From NCBI GenBank assembly GCA_016744655.1, contig JADGDY010000012.1, positions 1-54,103 of the forward strand: a DNA stretch of 54,103 nt, written 5' to 3'. Source of the stretch: Bacteroidales bacterium (GTDB taxonomy: Bacteria; Bacteroidota; Bacteroidia; Bacteroidales; UBA12170). Positions 9,287 to 17,815 of the stretch are shown here, one piece after another; positions within the stretch are counted from its first letter, which is position 1, and each line of letters begins with the position of its first letter. Under the pieces are notes generated by a model, which was given only the letters and a program-made list of their open reading frames with translations, did no database searches and was not told the DNA's origin. Made by a program: the position numbers and the translations under genes.

Positions 9287-9650
9287 ACAAATATTTCATT
9301 GCTGTAACATTAGATTTTAATCCTTGATTTTCAGTATATTAAATAAATATTAAATATGGCTATCGGATATATATAAGGTTTGAAATATTATAGAATTAAG
9401 GTGAATTTTCTCTTTTTTCTATCTTAAAACTATGGATTATTTTATCACTTTTAGGAAGAATATGGCCTTTTCTTGCTTGAATTATGGATTTTATCGTTAA
9501 TGGAAATCGTCAAGATTCCACACAAAAAAACATCAAAAAATAAACTGACTCAGTACACAGAATAGGGTTTCATTTCTGATTAGTAAATGAATGAAATGTT
9601 TCAATAGGCTTCAAAAACTTCAACATTGAACAATGAACATTGGACTTAGC

Positions 9651-9744
9651 AACTTCAAGTACTTTAATATACTTTAGCCACTTTAAGTAATTTAAAATAC
9701 GCTAGACACTTTAGGCATTTTAAATTCCTCAAGCCACTTCAACT
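9651..9744. repeat. Degenerate 28-base tandem repeat, three units plus a part
   Basis: Three consecutive 28-base units start at 9651, 9679 and 9707, each opening with (C/A)ACTT(T/C)A and containing TTTAA, with a partial fourth at 9735. Nearby, 9808-9837 is a run of GAACTTT/GAACCTT octamers. The rest of the 664-base gap between the regulator gene and susC is AT-rich and shows no gene. Confidence 0.7.
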
Positions 9745-9840
9745 TATATCAGCTATCAAAATCAGGGACGCGATCCTTTACAAGGCTCTCATCCCTTAAA
9801 AACTCTGAACTTTGAACTTTGAACCTTGAACTTCTTAACT

Positions 9841-12800
9841 CTAAGTACTTTTCAAACCCTTCTTCTCTTTAATATAAGCTGAAGGCGTGCTTCCAAACTC
9901 TGCAATAAAACACTTTCTAAAATACTGAATATCGTTAAAGCCCACATCATAGGTTACTTGAGAAACTCGTGCTTCTGGCAATAATAAAAGCTGTGCTGCT
10001 TTGTGGAGTCTCATTTTTCTAATCATCTCATTGGCAGAATAACCAACGGTAGCTTTCAGCTTTCTATACAATTGCATTCGACTAATTCCTATTTCTTCAC
10101 AAATATTAGAAATCTCGTATTCAGAATTATGCATATTCTCTGATATCAGCTCTTTAAGCTTATTGATAAAGATAGCTGATGGATCTGATTCTTGGACCTC
10201 CTCTTCATCGGGTTTTACTACAAAGTCTTTATAGTGCTTGTCTTTGAGTTTCGTTCTGATCTCAATCAACTTTTCTATCCTTACCATTAAATGTTCTGGG
10301 TCGAAAGGCTTTGGAATATAAGAATCTGCTCCATGACGCAATCCTCTAATTCTATCTTCTGTTGTGGGTAAAGCAGTAAGAAGGATGATAGGAATATGGC
10401 TGGTGACTTCTGTGGTTTTTAGCTTTTCGGTTAAAGCATTACCATCGAGGCCTGGCATCATTACATCGGAGATAATAAGATCGGGAATGGTATCATTGGC
10501 TTTTTGCCAACCATCGTTACCATCAATGGCTTCTATAATTTTGAAGTCATCACCCAATATCTCATTTAACAGCTCTCGTACTTCTGCATTATCATCTATA
10601 ATGAGGATGATATTTTGATTCTCCTGAGTAGATTTTCTAAGCTCCTCTTCTATTTGCTGCTTTTCGGCGTTAATGAGTAAAGGAGTTTTGACGAGTCTTG
10701 TAGCCTGCTCCGGAATAATTTCTTCAGCAGTTGGAAAATAGATCGAGAATTGAGAACCCTTGTTTTTTTCACTTGAAACTTCGATATATCCTTTGTGTAA
10801 ATCCACCAACATTTTCACAAACGACAAGCCAATACCACTTCCTGGTGTATTTGTAATGCCTTCTTGGTAAGAATGAGAATTTCTGTAGTAGCGCTCAAAA
10901 ATCTGAGATATTTCTTTTTTTGTCATTCCAATTCCTTGGTCGCTAATCTTTAATACAAAATACTGCTTATTTTTCTGTTGCTTAGAATTAGAACGATACC
11001 AGGCATTTTTACCTTCTGATCTTTTTCCTAAACTCAAATCAACAGTGACTTGGCTTTTACCTTCAGAAAATTTAAAGGCATTGGATAGCAGATTATTGAA
11101 TATAGATTTCAAACTATTCTGATCTCCAATGATACTCACCGAACTTTGAATCTCATTTATAAATTTCAGCTCAATATTCTTTGTAGGATACAAATGAATA
11201 AAATCCTCACTTAAGGATTGGAAGAAATTCACAGGATTGATATTCTCTTTTCGCAATCTAATCTCATCTTTCTCTAACTTCCTCAAATCCATGATATCAT
11301 TAATGAGCTGAAGTAAGACCTTGGCATTTCTATCAATTTTATCAGCCAAATCGCTTTGCTTAGGCACCTGTGGTTCTATGCCTCTCATTCTACTCACAAA
11401 GCCAAGAATTAATGTCAATGGAGTTCTAAATTCGTGAGAAATATTGGTATAAAACCGCATTCTGCTATCGTATATATCCAACTCTTTCTTCTGTTCTAAT
11501 TCTCTCACTTTCAATCTTTGCTGATAAGTCAGAATATAATAGGTTAAATACAAGGCACCAATAAAAATGAGCAAGTAAATAATAAAGGCCAATTTAGTAA
11601 ACCACAAAGGAGGAGATATAATAATATCAACAGAGGTAATTTGATCGCTCCAAATACCATCGCTATTGGTACATTTTACTTTGAGTTTATATTTGCCAAA
11701 TCTCACTTTGGTATATTGGGCTTGAGGAAGTTCTGCATATCGCCATTCTTTATCATAACCTTCTAGCTGATAGGCATAAGAAATTTTCTCGGGAGCTGAA
11801 TAATTGAAGTTGGAAAAGGAGAAGGAAAAAGAATTTTGATTGTGATGCAATCGAATACTTTTACTCAACCATATTGATTTCTCCAGAATAATATCATCCT
11901 CAAATTTCACCTGTGGTATAATGGTGGTATTAAATAGTTTGAATTGGGTAAGTGTAACCTGAGCATCTTGAAGGTTATCTTTTATTTGGTTGGGTTCAAA
12001 AGAGACGATATAGTCAGGACCACCAAAATACAAACGGTTTTTAACTCCTAAAACACAATTGGCATTAAACATATTTCCAGCTAATCCATCATAAACATTA
12101 TAATTTCGGATGGTATAACCTTTATCCTTTTCTTGCTCAATTCTATAAATTCCATTGATAGAAGAAACCCATAGTTCACCAGGCTTAATTGATGCAACGG
12201 ACTGAAGTACAGTCCTAGCAGATTCCTCAATAATATTATAGCTAAAGCTCTGTTTTTCTATATCATACTTATTCAAGCCATACTCACTACTGAACCAAAT
12301 TTGGTTTTTGTCAATCAGTGCATCGGTGATATAATTATTGCCAATGCTAATATTGTTGTTTTGAATATATTTATGATGTTTCAAATCTATTATAGAATCT
12401 CTTTCTTGATTTAAAGAAAGTAAATAGACTCCATTTCCTCTGGTGTTAACTATCATTCTATTTTCAGGAAGAAAAGAAATTTTAGAAACTGGAAATTTAA
12501 GCAGTTCTTTAGCCAACTTGCTTTTAAGTTCTTGAAAAGTATTAGTGATTTCCTGATAATAACGAACTCCATGGTTCCAAGTTCCTGCCCAAATTACTCC
12601 ATCTTGGTCTTTATTTAAAACCATCACGTGGTTGTCATTTAAGCCATTATTACTATTCTCTGAGTATTCATCAATTACTATAGCTTTGGGCTCATGACCA
12701 TCAATCAAATCTAATTTGAAAGTTCCATAACCTTTACTACTGATCCAAATTTGACCATGTTTGTCGGTAACAGTGCTATACAAACTACTCCATTTTACAG

Positions 12801-14037
12801 CTGGCGCTCCATTTTGTTCTATCTGAATATTTCTAATATCCGTAATTTGTCCTTGTTCATCTAAATGCGCTTTGAGGAGTCCATCACTTAAGGTTCCTAC
12901 TAAAATTTCATCAGAAGTCCAGCTAGCTAATGTGGAAACATCGCCAATAGGTGTATTGCCTTTGAAAGAATAAAAGGGTTTGCGGTGCTGGTCATATTTA
13001 AACAATCCAGACTCGCTACCTACCCATAACACTCCATTTCTATCCTCAAAAATAGAAAGTATTCCCGGAGCCATCCTCTGATTATCTCGCATCATTTGTG
13101 GCTGAACTATGCTTTTTAATGTAAACCTATCGTAAAGAAAAAGACCCGTTCTTGTCCCAATCCAAATGAGGTTTGAATTTAAGCTAGAATTCATCATATA
13201 ATGGATTTCTTCCAAATGAAAATTCTCTCCAAATGGATCGATAATCGGTTTATGCCAATTTCCTTTGGATGCTGTAAAACTCATGATACCATCGATACCC
13301 GAAGCCCAAATATTTCCATTATCATCAGAAATGATACTATGAATAAACCCTGAAAAATCAGGCAATACAGCTGAAACTTGCTGCTTATCGTAATTATATA
13401 GAAATACACCATGGTCACTCCCCAACCAGATATTTCCCAATTTGTCTTCATGGATAGCAGAAACTCTGATGTTTATTTCTTGCCCCTTATTACTAGTAAA
13501 TGGTGAATATTGAAATGTAGCTGTTTTAGGTTTGTAGATAAAAAGTCCATCATTGGTGCCAATATAAATCTGACCGTTTTTCAGCTCAGAAATTGCTAAT
13601 ATATTTCTTAATTCTACCCCACTAATTTGAGTATAGAGTTTTATCTTTTGGTTTTGTGGTGAAATGGTAAATAAGCCTTCCGAATAAGTTCCTACCCAAA
13701 TCATTCCTTGCTGATCGAGATGTAGCGCTGAGATTTTTCGTCCTATCTTTCCGTAGTTTTTTGAGGAAAAATTAATGGCTTCTTTACCATCATAACGATA
13801 TAAACCTTGCCAAGTACCATACCAAATAAACCCAACACTATCCTGAATAATACTGGTGACATCTCCCTTTGGATTATCTTTAGACAGAGGAGCGAAATCA
13901 AATTCAATTTGCTGCAAATGTGACTCTTGAGCTAATGAAACATCACAATCCCAAAGCCAAAAAGAAAGAGCAAATACAAGTAAAATGAGTGGTTTGAAGT
14001 ACTTCAAAATATTAGGTTCTTGGTTAAATAGTGTCAC
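9841..14037 (-). CDS. Hybrid two-component system regulator (periplasmic propeller sensor, histidine kinase, receiver, AraC DNA-binding)
   Basis: A one-protein sensor and activator for the adjacent SusCD locus. Seen in order: a signal/anchor segment (about 11-36); a long periplasmic part built of reg_prop propeller repeats (recurring IWVGT/LWVGSESGLFKYD-like strands, about 40-700); a Y_Y_Y domain (about 715-805); a transmembrane helix (about 817-840); a HisKA domain with the phosphorylated His near 867 in NISHEFRTPL; an HATPase domain (about 975-1105, GSGIGLSFVK); a receiver with the phospho-acceptor Asp near 1191 in ISDVMMPGLDG; and an AraC-type helix-turn-helix pair (about 1290-1398). The first codon is GTG at 14035-14037; a TTG at 14005-14007 that starts directly at the signal peptide is an alternative. 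It transcribes toward susC, with 664 bases between. By family knowledge it binds an oligosaccharide released by the locus and activates susC. Confidence 0.92.
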   Translation of the reverse strand: MTLFNQEPNILKYFKPLILLVFALSFWLWDCDVSLAQESHLQQIEFDFAPLSKDNPKGDVTSIIQDSVGFIWYGTWQGLYRYDGKEAINFSSKNYGKIGRKISALHLDQQGMIWVGTYSEGLFTISPQNQKIKLYTQISGVELRNILAISELKNGQIYIGTNDGLFIYKPKTATFQYSPFTSNKGQEINIRVSAIHEDKLGNIWLGSDHGVFLYNYDKQQVSAVLPDFSGFIHSIISDDNGNIWASGIDGIMSFTASKGNWHKPIIDPFGENFHLEEIHYMMNSSLNSNLIWIGTRTGLFLYDRFTLKSIVQPQMMRDNQRMAPGILSIFEDRNGVLWVGSESGLFKYDQHRKPFYSFKGNTPIGDVSTLASWTSDEILVGTLSDGLLKAHLDEQGQITDIRNIQIEQNGAPAVKWSSLYSTVTDKHGQIWISSKGYGTFKLDLIDGHEPKAIVIDEYSENSNNGLNDNHVMVLNKDQDGVIWAGTWNHGVRYYQEITNTFQELKSKLAKELLKFPVSKISFLPENRMIVNTRGNGVYLLSLNQERDSIIDLKHHKYIQNNNISIGNNYITDALIDKNQIWFSSEYGLNKYDIEKQSFSYNIIEESARTVLQSVASIKPGELWVSSINGIYRIEQEKDKGYTIRNYNVYDGLAGNMFNANCVLGVKNRLYFGGPDYIVSFEPNQIKDNLQDAQVTLTQFKLFNTTIIPQVKFEDDIILEKSIWLSKSIRLHHNQNSFSFSFSNFNYSAPEKISYAYQLEGYDKEWRYAELPQAQYTKVRFGKYKLKVKCTNSDGIWSDQITSVDIIISPPLWFTKLAFIIYLLIFIGALYLTYYILTYQQRLKVRELEQKKELDIYDSRMRFYTNISHEFRTPLTLILGFVSRMRGIEPQVPKQSDLADKIDRNAKVLLQLINDIMDLRKLEKDEIRLRKENINPVNFFQSLSEDFIHLYPTKNIELKFINEIQSSVSIIGDQNSLKSIFNNLLSNAFKFSEGKSQVTVDLSLGKRSEGKNAWYRSNSKQQKNKQYFVLKISDQGIGMTKKEISQIFERYYRNSHSYQEGITNTPGSGIGLSFVKMLVDLHKGYIEVSSEKNKGSQFSIYFPTAEEIIPEQATRLVKTPLLINAEKQQIEEELRKSTQENQNIILIIDDNAEVRELLNEILGDDFKIIEAIDGNDGWQKANDTIPDLIISDVMMPGLDGNALTEKLKTTEVTSHIPIILLTALPTTEDRIRGLRHGADSYIPKPFDPEHLMVRIEKLIEIRTKLKDKHYKDFVVKPDEEEVQESDPSAIFINKLKELISENMHNSEYEISNICEEIGISRMQLYRKLKATVGYSANEMIRKMRLHKAAQLLLLPEARVSQVTYDVGFNDIQYFRKCFIAEFGSTPSAYIKEKKGLKST

Positions 14038-14224
14038 AAAAGTGCAAAAAATATCATTCTACTTTGATATAAATCTCAAAAAGAGATTAATTATCCTCCG
14101 ATAAAAATCAATAAATCAAAGAAAGACTCACCTCCCAGGCCTTCGTTTACAATAAAGAAATATATGGAACGTTTATTGATTGAAACACAAGAATAAATCG
14201 CTACAAATCAATCAAAATCATCCA

Positions 14225-15136
14225 ATGAAAAACACATCATTCATTCTATTGTTCTTTTTCCTTATCAGCTTAGGAAATGCGCAAGAGCAGACAAAAAAAT
14301 CATTTCAGGTCAGTTCTTTTAATATGAGTTTTGGAACATCGAGAGCCTTATTGAGCAATTCAAAAACAGATTACCTAAATTTAAAATCAATGGTTGACGA
14401 CCCTGAATTATTCGTTAATCCTGATGATTTCTCAAACAACTATTATTTTCAAGATGTGGAAGATGCTTTTAGTACTAAGTTTCAAATTGGGATTACACCT
14501 TACAGTAAAGAATTAGGGAAACTGAATCATAATCGTGAATTAAGACTTGGGATTGGAATGAATACAGGCACACGTCGCTCATATTCATTTAATAATAAAG
14601 AAACCATAGTTGTAGACACTTTTTATTCTAATAATGGAAATCCAAACATCTATCTCGAACAAGTGAATGCTGAAGATTATTATTATAATGAAGAGTACAC
14701 TGAATTAAACTTTAATATTGCCTATTTATTTAAAACAGATGCACAGAAGCGCCTACATTTATATTTCGGTTTTGGAGCTGAATATGGATTTACTTTACAA
14801 TCTGTTGTAGAGGTATATCAATCTGAAACCAGCTGGGAAAACTACCTCACTCCTGATAATAATTATAATAGCAATTATTATTGTTCCAGTTCAATGGGAA
14901 GAGAATACGAAGGCAAATCGGATAGAACCAATATCAATGGCACAAGTCACTATATTAGAGTTTATGTTCCACTAGGGATTAATTTCAGGTTCTCCAATAA
15001 TAACTCCTTTTTCAAACACCTAAATATTTATTCAGAATTAAACCCTGGTATTGAAATTCAAATGGCACCAAAAAGCAATCTGTATACAAATCCTTACTTA
15101 GGTTTTGCATTCATTGGCTTGAAATATACTTTCTAA
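14225..15136 (+). CDS. Exported protein, probably an outer-membrane beta-barrel of unknown function
   Basis: Divergent from the hybrid regulator. I take the ATG at 14225, which begins a signal peptide (MKNTSFILLFFFLISLGNA); an upstream frame at 14180 only adds polar residues. The mature part (about 280 residues) alternates polar and hydrophobic residues with many Tyr, Asn and Phe and ends in Phe (GFAFIGLKYTF), like small Bacteroidota outer-membrane barrels. No catalytic motif is visible and I do not recognise a named family. There is no evidence that it belongs to the polysaccharide locus beyond adjacency. Confidence 0.7.
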   Translation: MKNTSFILLFFFLISLGNAQEQTKKSFQVSSFNMSFGTSRALLSNSKTDYLNLKSMVDDPELFVNPDDFSNNYYFQDVEDAFSTKFQIGITPYSKELGKLNHNRELRLGIGMNTGTRRSYSFNNKETIVVDTFYSNNGNPNIYLEQVNAEDYYYNEEYTELNFNIAYLFKTDAQKRLHLYFGFGAEYGFTLQSVVEVYQSETSWENYLTPDNNYNSNYYCSSSMGREYEGKSDRTNINGTSHYIRVYVPLGINFRFSNNNSFFKHLNIYSELNPGIEIQMAPKSNLYTNPYLGFAFIGLKYTF

Positions 15137-15184
15137 ACATCAGGGCCGAATCCTCTATGAGGCTTCAACCCTTAGAGCTCACAC

Positions 15185-15339
15185 TAATTAGCGTCTGTCT
15201 ATAAATTCGGGAGGCTGCTCTAGAAAGTTCGATAATTAGGCTTGCGAAGTACTGAATAACAATAAGTTTACTCTCGTAAATGTTTGTTTTCAGTACAAGC
15301 GTAACGAAATTAGCGGAATTTATAGACAGACACTAATTA
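15185..15339 (-). repeat. Post-stop structured repeat family P, copy A
   Basis: Bounded by 24-base inverted arms at 15185-15208 and 15316-15339 with one mismatch. Read on the minus strand it starts inside the aminotransferase stop codon and contains the family core: CGTTA, a stem (GTACTGAA with TTCAGTAC), an apical TTTAC-gaga-GTAAACT hairpin, then AAGCCT. Copies B (17019-17136) and C (42957-43075) share the core but have different stem sequences that still pair. Confidence 0.8.
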
Positions 15340-16545
15340 AACTAAAACTTCTTTTACTGACTCTTCCACCGCTCCTATCACTTCCTTTACCATTTCTTCT
15401 GATAGATTATAATAAACTGGCAGAGTAATCTCGTTTTGATAGTTGGCGAATGTTTGCGGGTAATCCTCTATCTTATATCCTTCATTTTTATAGAAAGTCA
15501 TCATGGGTAATGGAATATAATGCACATTTACCGATACTTCTCTTTTAAAAATGCCTTCGATAATCTGGTCACGCTGACTTTCTGAAATTCCTTTAATTCG
15601 GAGGAGGTAAAGGTGATAACTACTGTCTTTATTTTCGGATTTATACTCTGGAATATGTGCCCAAGAGTGTTGGGAGAAGGCTTGAGTATATTGCTCGAAA
15701 ATTTCTTTGCGTCTCACTAACATATCGTTTTCGTAGCGTTCCAGTTCAACGAGTCCAATAGCAGCCTGAATATCGGTCATATTATACTTATAACCAGCCT
15801 CTAAAATATCGTAGCGCCAGTTTCCAATCTGAGTTTTGGCCAGCGCATCTTTAGATTGCCCATGTAGACATTTCCTGTTTAAGTCTTTATATATTTCTTC
15901 CACATCAAAAGCCTCAGGCAACTTCAAACAAACCGCTCCACCTTCAGCTGTAGTTAAGTTTTTCACCGCATGAAAAGAAAATACAGTAATATCGGTAAAG
16001 CTTCCTGCTTTCTTCCCATCATATTCTGCTCCTATGGAATGTGCAGCATCAGATAATATCAAAGGACGTCCTAGTTTTTCCTGTTCTGGAGACTGAGCTT
16101 GAAACAGATTTTGCTTTGATTCCACAGCAGCCAATATCTCTTTATAATCAGCAGGAAAACCACCTAAATCTACAGCGATAATGGCTTTGGTTTTTGAAGT
16201 GATGGCTTTTTCTATTTCAGAGACTGAAATATTAAAATCAGCTTCATTCACATCCACAAAAACCACTTTTGCACCGCAATGCACCACCACATTGGCCGAT
16301 GCTGCATAGGTATAGGCAGGAACAATCACCTCGTCACCCTCTTTTACACCATACCAACGCAAAATCAGTTCTAATCCGGCAGAACCACTACTCACACACA
16401 AGCATTTATCTGCTCCTGTGTAATCCTCCAAATTTCTTTCGAGTTTTTTCGTTCTTGGTCCGGTGGTAATCCATCCTGATAATAAAGCTGCAGAAACCTC
16501 TTCTACAACTTTCTCATCCATTCTTGGTGGTGAAAAAGGAATCAT
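15337..16545 (-). CDS. DegT/DnrJ/EryC1/StrS-family PLP-dependent aminotransferase
   Basis: A 402-residue fold-type I enzyme of the sugar aminotransferase family, which typically transfers an amino group to a nucleotide-linked keto sugar for surface polysaccharide or glycoprotein synthesis. Seen: the internal-aldimine Lys195 in FSFHAVKNLTTAEGG, the cofactor-binding Asp166 in LSDAAHSIGAE, and an N-terminal GWITTGPRTKKLE block. It stands alone, with no other sugar-nucleotide genes beside it, so the substrate is unknown. Translation starts at ATG 16543-16545. Its stop codon overlaps the end of a structured repeat (15185-15339). Confidence 0.9.
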   Translation of the reverse strand: MIPFSPPRMDEKVVEEVSAALLSGWITTGPRTKKLERNLEDYTGADKCLCVSSGSAGLELILRWYGVKEGDEVIVPAYTYAASANVVVHCGAKVVFVDVNEADFNISVSEIEKAITSKTKAIIAVDLGGFPADYKEILAAVESKQNLFQAQSPEQEKLGRPLILSDAAHSIGAEYDGKKAGSFTDITVFSFHAVKNLTTAEGGAVCLKLPEAFDVEEIYKDLNRKCLHGQSKDALAKTQIGNWRYDILEAGYKYNMTDIQAAIGLVELERYENDMLVRRKEIFEQYTQAFSQHSWAHIPEYKSENKDSSYHLYLLRIKGISESQRDQIIEGIFKREVSVNVHYIPLPMMTFYKNEGYKIEDYPQTFANYQNEITLPVYYNLSEEMVKEVIGAVEESVKEVLV

Positions 16546-16628
16546 ATCTAATTTTTTTGCAAAGAAACGAAAAAGCTAGGGAATTTTATCTAGGAGTATC
16601 TATGAGTTAATTATTGAAATTTATTCCC

Positions 16629-16636
16629 TAATTTTG
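16629..16636 (+). promoter_or_regulatory. Promoter -7 element of the VOC-family gene
   Basis: TAATTTTG matches TAnnTTTG, 14 bases before the ATG at 16651. A TTG lies upstream but at a non-standard spacing. Confidence 0.4.
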
Positions 16637-16650
16637 AAAAAAACAAGCAA

Positions 16651-17013
16651 ATGTTAGGATTAAGAACTGTAGTATATTTTGTAAACGATCTTCAAAAAGC
16701 CAAAGAATGGTATGCCCAAGCCTTTGAAACACAAGCTTATTTTGATGAACCTTTTTATGTGGGATTCAATATTGCTGGTTACGAATTGGGATTACTTCCT
16801 GAGGAGGGCTCCGCAATGAAAAAAGGAGAAAACACGGTAAGCTATTGGGGAGTTGAAAAGATTGAAGAAGTATACGAGAGAATTTTAGCACTAGGAGCCA
16901 CAGAACACGAAAAGCCTCATAGTGTTGGTGGTCCCTTAATGGTAGCTTCAGTTCGCGATCCTTGGGATAATATCATTGGTTTGATTTATAATCCTGCTTT
17001 TGAACTGAAGTAA
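16651..17013 (+). CDS. VOC-superfamily (glyoxalase/bleomycin-resistance fold) protein
   Basis: A 120-residue single-gene protein with the paired beta-alpha-beta-beta-beta modules of the VOC fold (LRTVVYFVNDLQKAKEWY near the start, DPWDNIIGLIYNP at the end, where the final metal-ligand Glu of true glyoxalases appears to be replaced). The second half carries the VWGV-like SYWGVEKIEEVYERILALGA segment. Function cannot be assigned; members range from glyoxalase to dioxygenase to drug-binding proteins. A structured repeat begins six bases after its stop codon. Confidence 0.8.
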   Translation: MLGLRTVVYFVNDLQKAKEWYAQAFETQAYFDEPFYVGFNIAGYELGLLPEEGSAMKKGENTVSYWGVEKIEEVYERILALGATEHEKPHSVGGPLMVASVRDPWDNIIGLIYNPAFELK

Positions 17014-17018
17014 TTATA

Positions 17019-17136
17019 CTTTTCAAGAAAACGCCAAATACTGCGTTACTCTCGTTTTGAAAACAGCCATTTACAAAAGTAAACTCCTTGTTTTCCAAAA
17101 CTTCGAAAGCCTTGTCTTTGACGCCTTCTTGAAAAG
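17019..17136 (+). repeat. Post-stop structured repeat family P, copy B
   Basis: Starts six bases after the VOC-gene stop. Outer arms CTTTTCAAGAA (17019-17029) and TTCTTGAAAAG (17126-17136) are exact complements. Inside: AACGCC, CGTTA, a 12-pair stem GTTTTGAAAACA/TGTTTTC-CAAAAC, the apical TTTAC-aaaa-GTAAACTCCTTG hairpin and AAGCCT. See copies A and C. Confidence 0.85.
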
Positions 17137-17721
17137 GCCCGGAAAATGATGTTTATATATTCCTTTCCGTAGATACTAATTGCTTTTCAGTATTTATATT
17201 GTTTGAGCCCTTTTGTTTCTATGTCAAAACATATACATCATTAAACCAAAAAGAACTTTAGAAACTTAAAAATGACGGCTCCGCAGTAAGATCTAAAAAC
17301 TTCCACAGGAATGTCTAGGACCGCCTATGAAGAAAAGCGGCAACGGAAACCAAATCTTGGAGTGTTAAAAACAAAAAAAGAAAGTATTTTAAAGCTATTG
17401 AATACTCATGGAGTTTTTGAGGAGACAAATACTTTGGAATTAGAGCATTGGTCAGCAGAAATAGTATGTTTTTAATTTTACCCTATGGCCGACCTAAAAT
17501 ACAAGGTTTATTCATCACCACGGGCTTCGCCTGCGATTATTCATGTATCAGGCTTTCAGCCTTTCTTTAATAAGCTGTTAACGCCTATTTATCCTTCATT
17601 TTTGAGACTCCGCTTTTTTGAATGAAACAGGTGAAGTCTTGGATTTTTTTGCTTCGCTTTTTTCGTTTTTCATGCTGAGCTCGTCGAAATACAAGTCAAA
17701 AAAAATGATGAACCATATTCA
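17137..17721. other. Intergenic stretch without a convincing gene
   Basis: About 585 bases. It holds one short possible reading frame (17311-17475, listed separately) and stretches of short GC-richer repeats such as GGCTTCGCCTGCG, GGCTTTCAGCC and GAGCTCGTCGAAAT, typical of degenerate interspersed sequence. No RNA gene or known element is seen. Confidence 0.6.
17311..17475 (+). CDS. Possible small protein of 54 residues, unrecognised
   Basis: ATG at 17311 to TAA at 17473-17475. The product is basic at the start (SRTAYEEKRQRKPNLGV), then KESILKLLNTHGVFEETNTLELEHW, which looks protein-like rather than random. No family is recognised, there is no clear ribosome-binding site or promoter, and it lies in a stretch of otherwise degenerate repeats. 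It could be a remnant of a larger gene. Confidence 0.2.
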   Translation: MSRTAYEEKRQRKPNLGVLKTKKESILKLLNTHGVFEETNTLELEHWSAEIVCF

Positions 17722-17766
17722 TAAAAAAGAAGCCCAGAGATTACAAATAACAATCTCTGGGCTTCT
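17722..17766 (-). terminator. Strong rho-independent terminator after pntB
   Basis: On the minus strand a perfect 15-base stem, AGAAGCCCAGAGATT with AATCTCTGGGCTTCT, closes a nine-base loop and is followed by a T-run. A second smaller perfect hairpin (17796-17816, ATTTTACTC/GAGTAAAAT) lies directly at the pntB stop codon. Confidence 0.9.
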
Positions 17767-17815
17767 AAGTTTAAGGAATAAACACTGAGCCTAATATTTT
17801 ACTCTTCGAGTAAAA

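Noticed and set aside
9651..9744. 28-base repeats as a CRISPR array
   Set aside because: The units are directly adjacent with no spacers, poorly conserved, and there are no cas genes.
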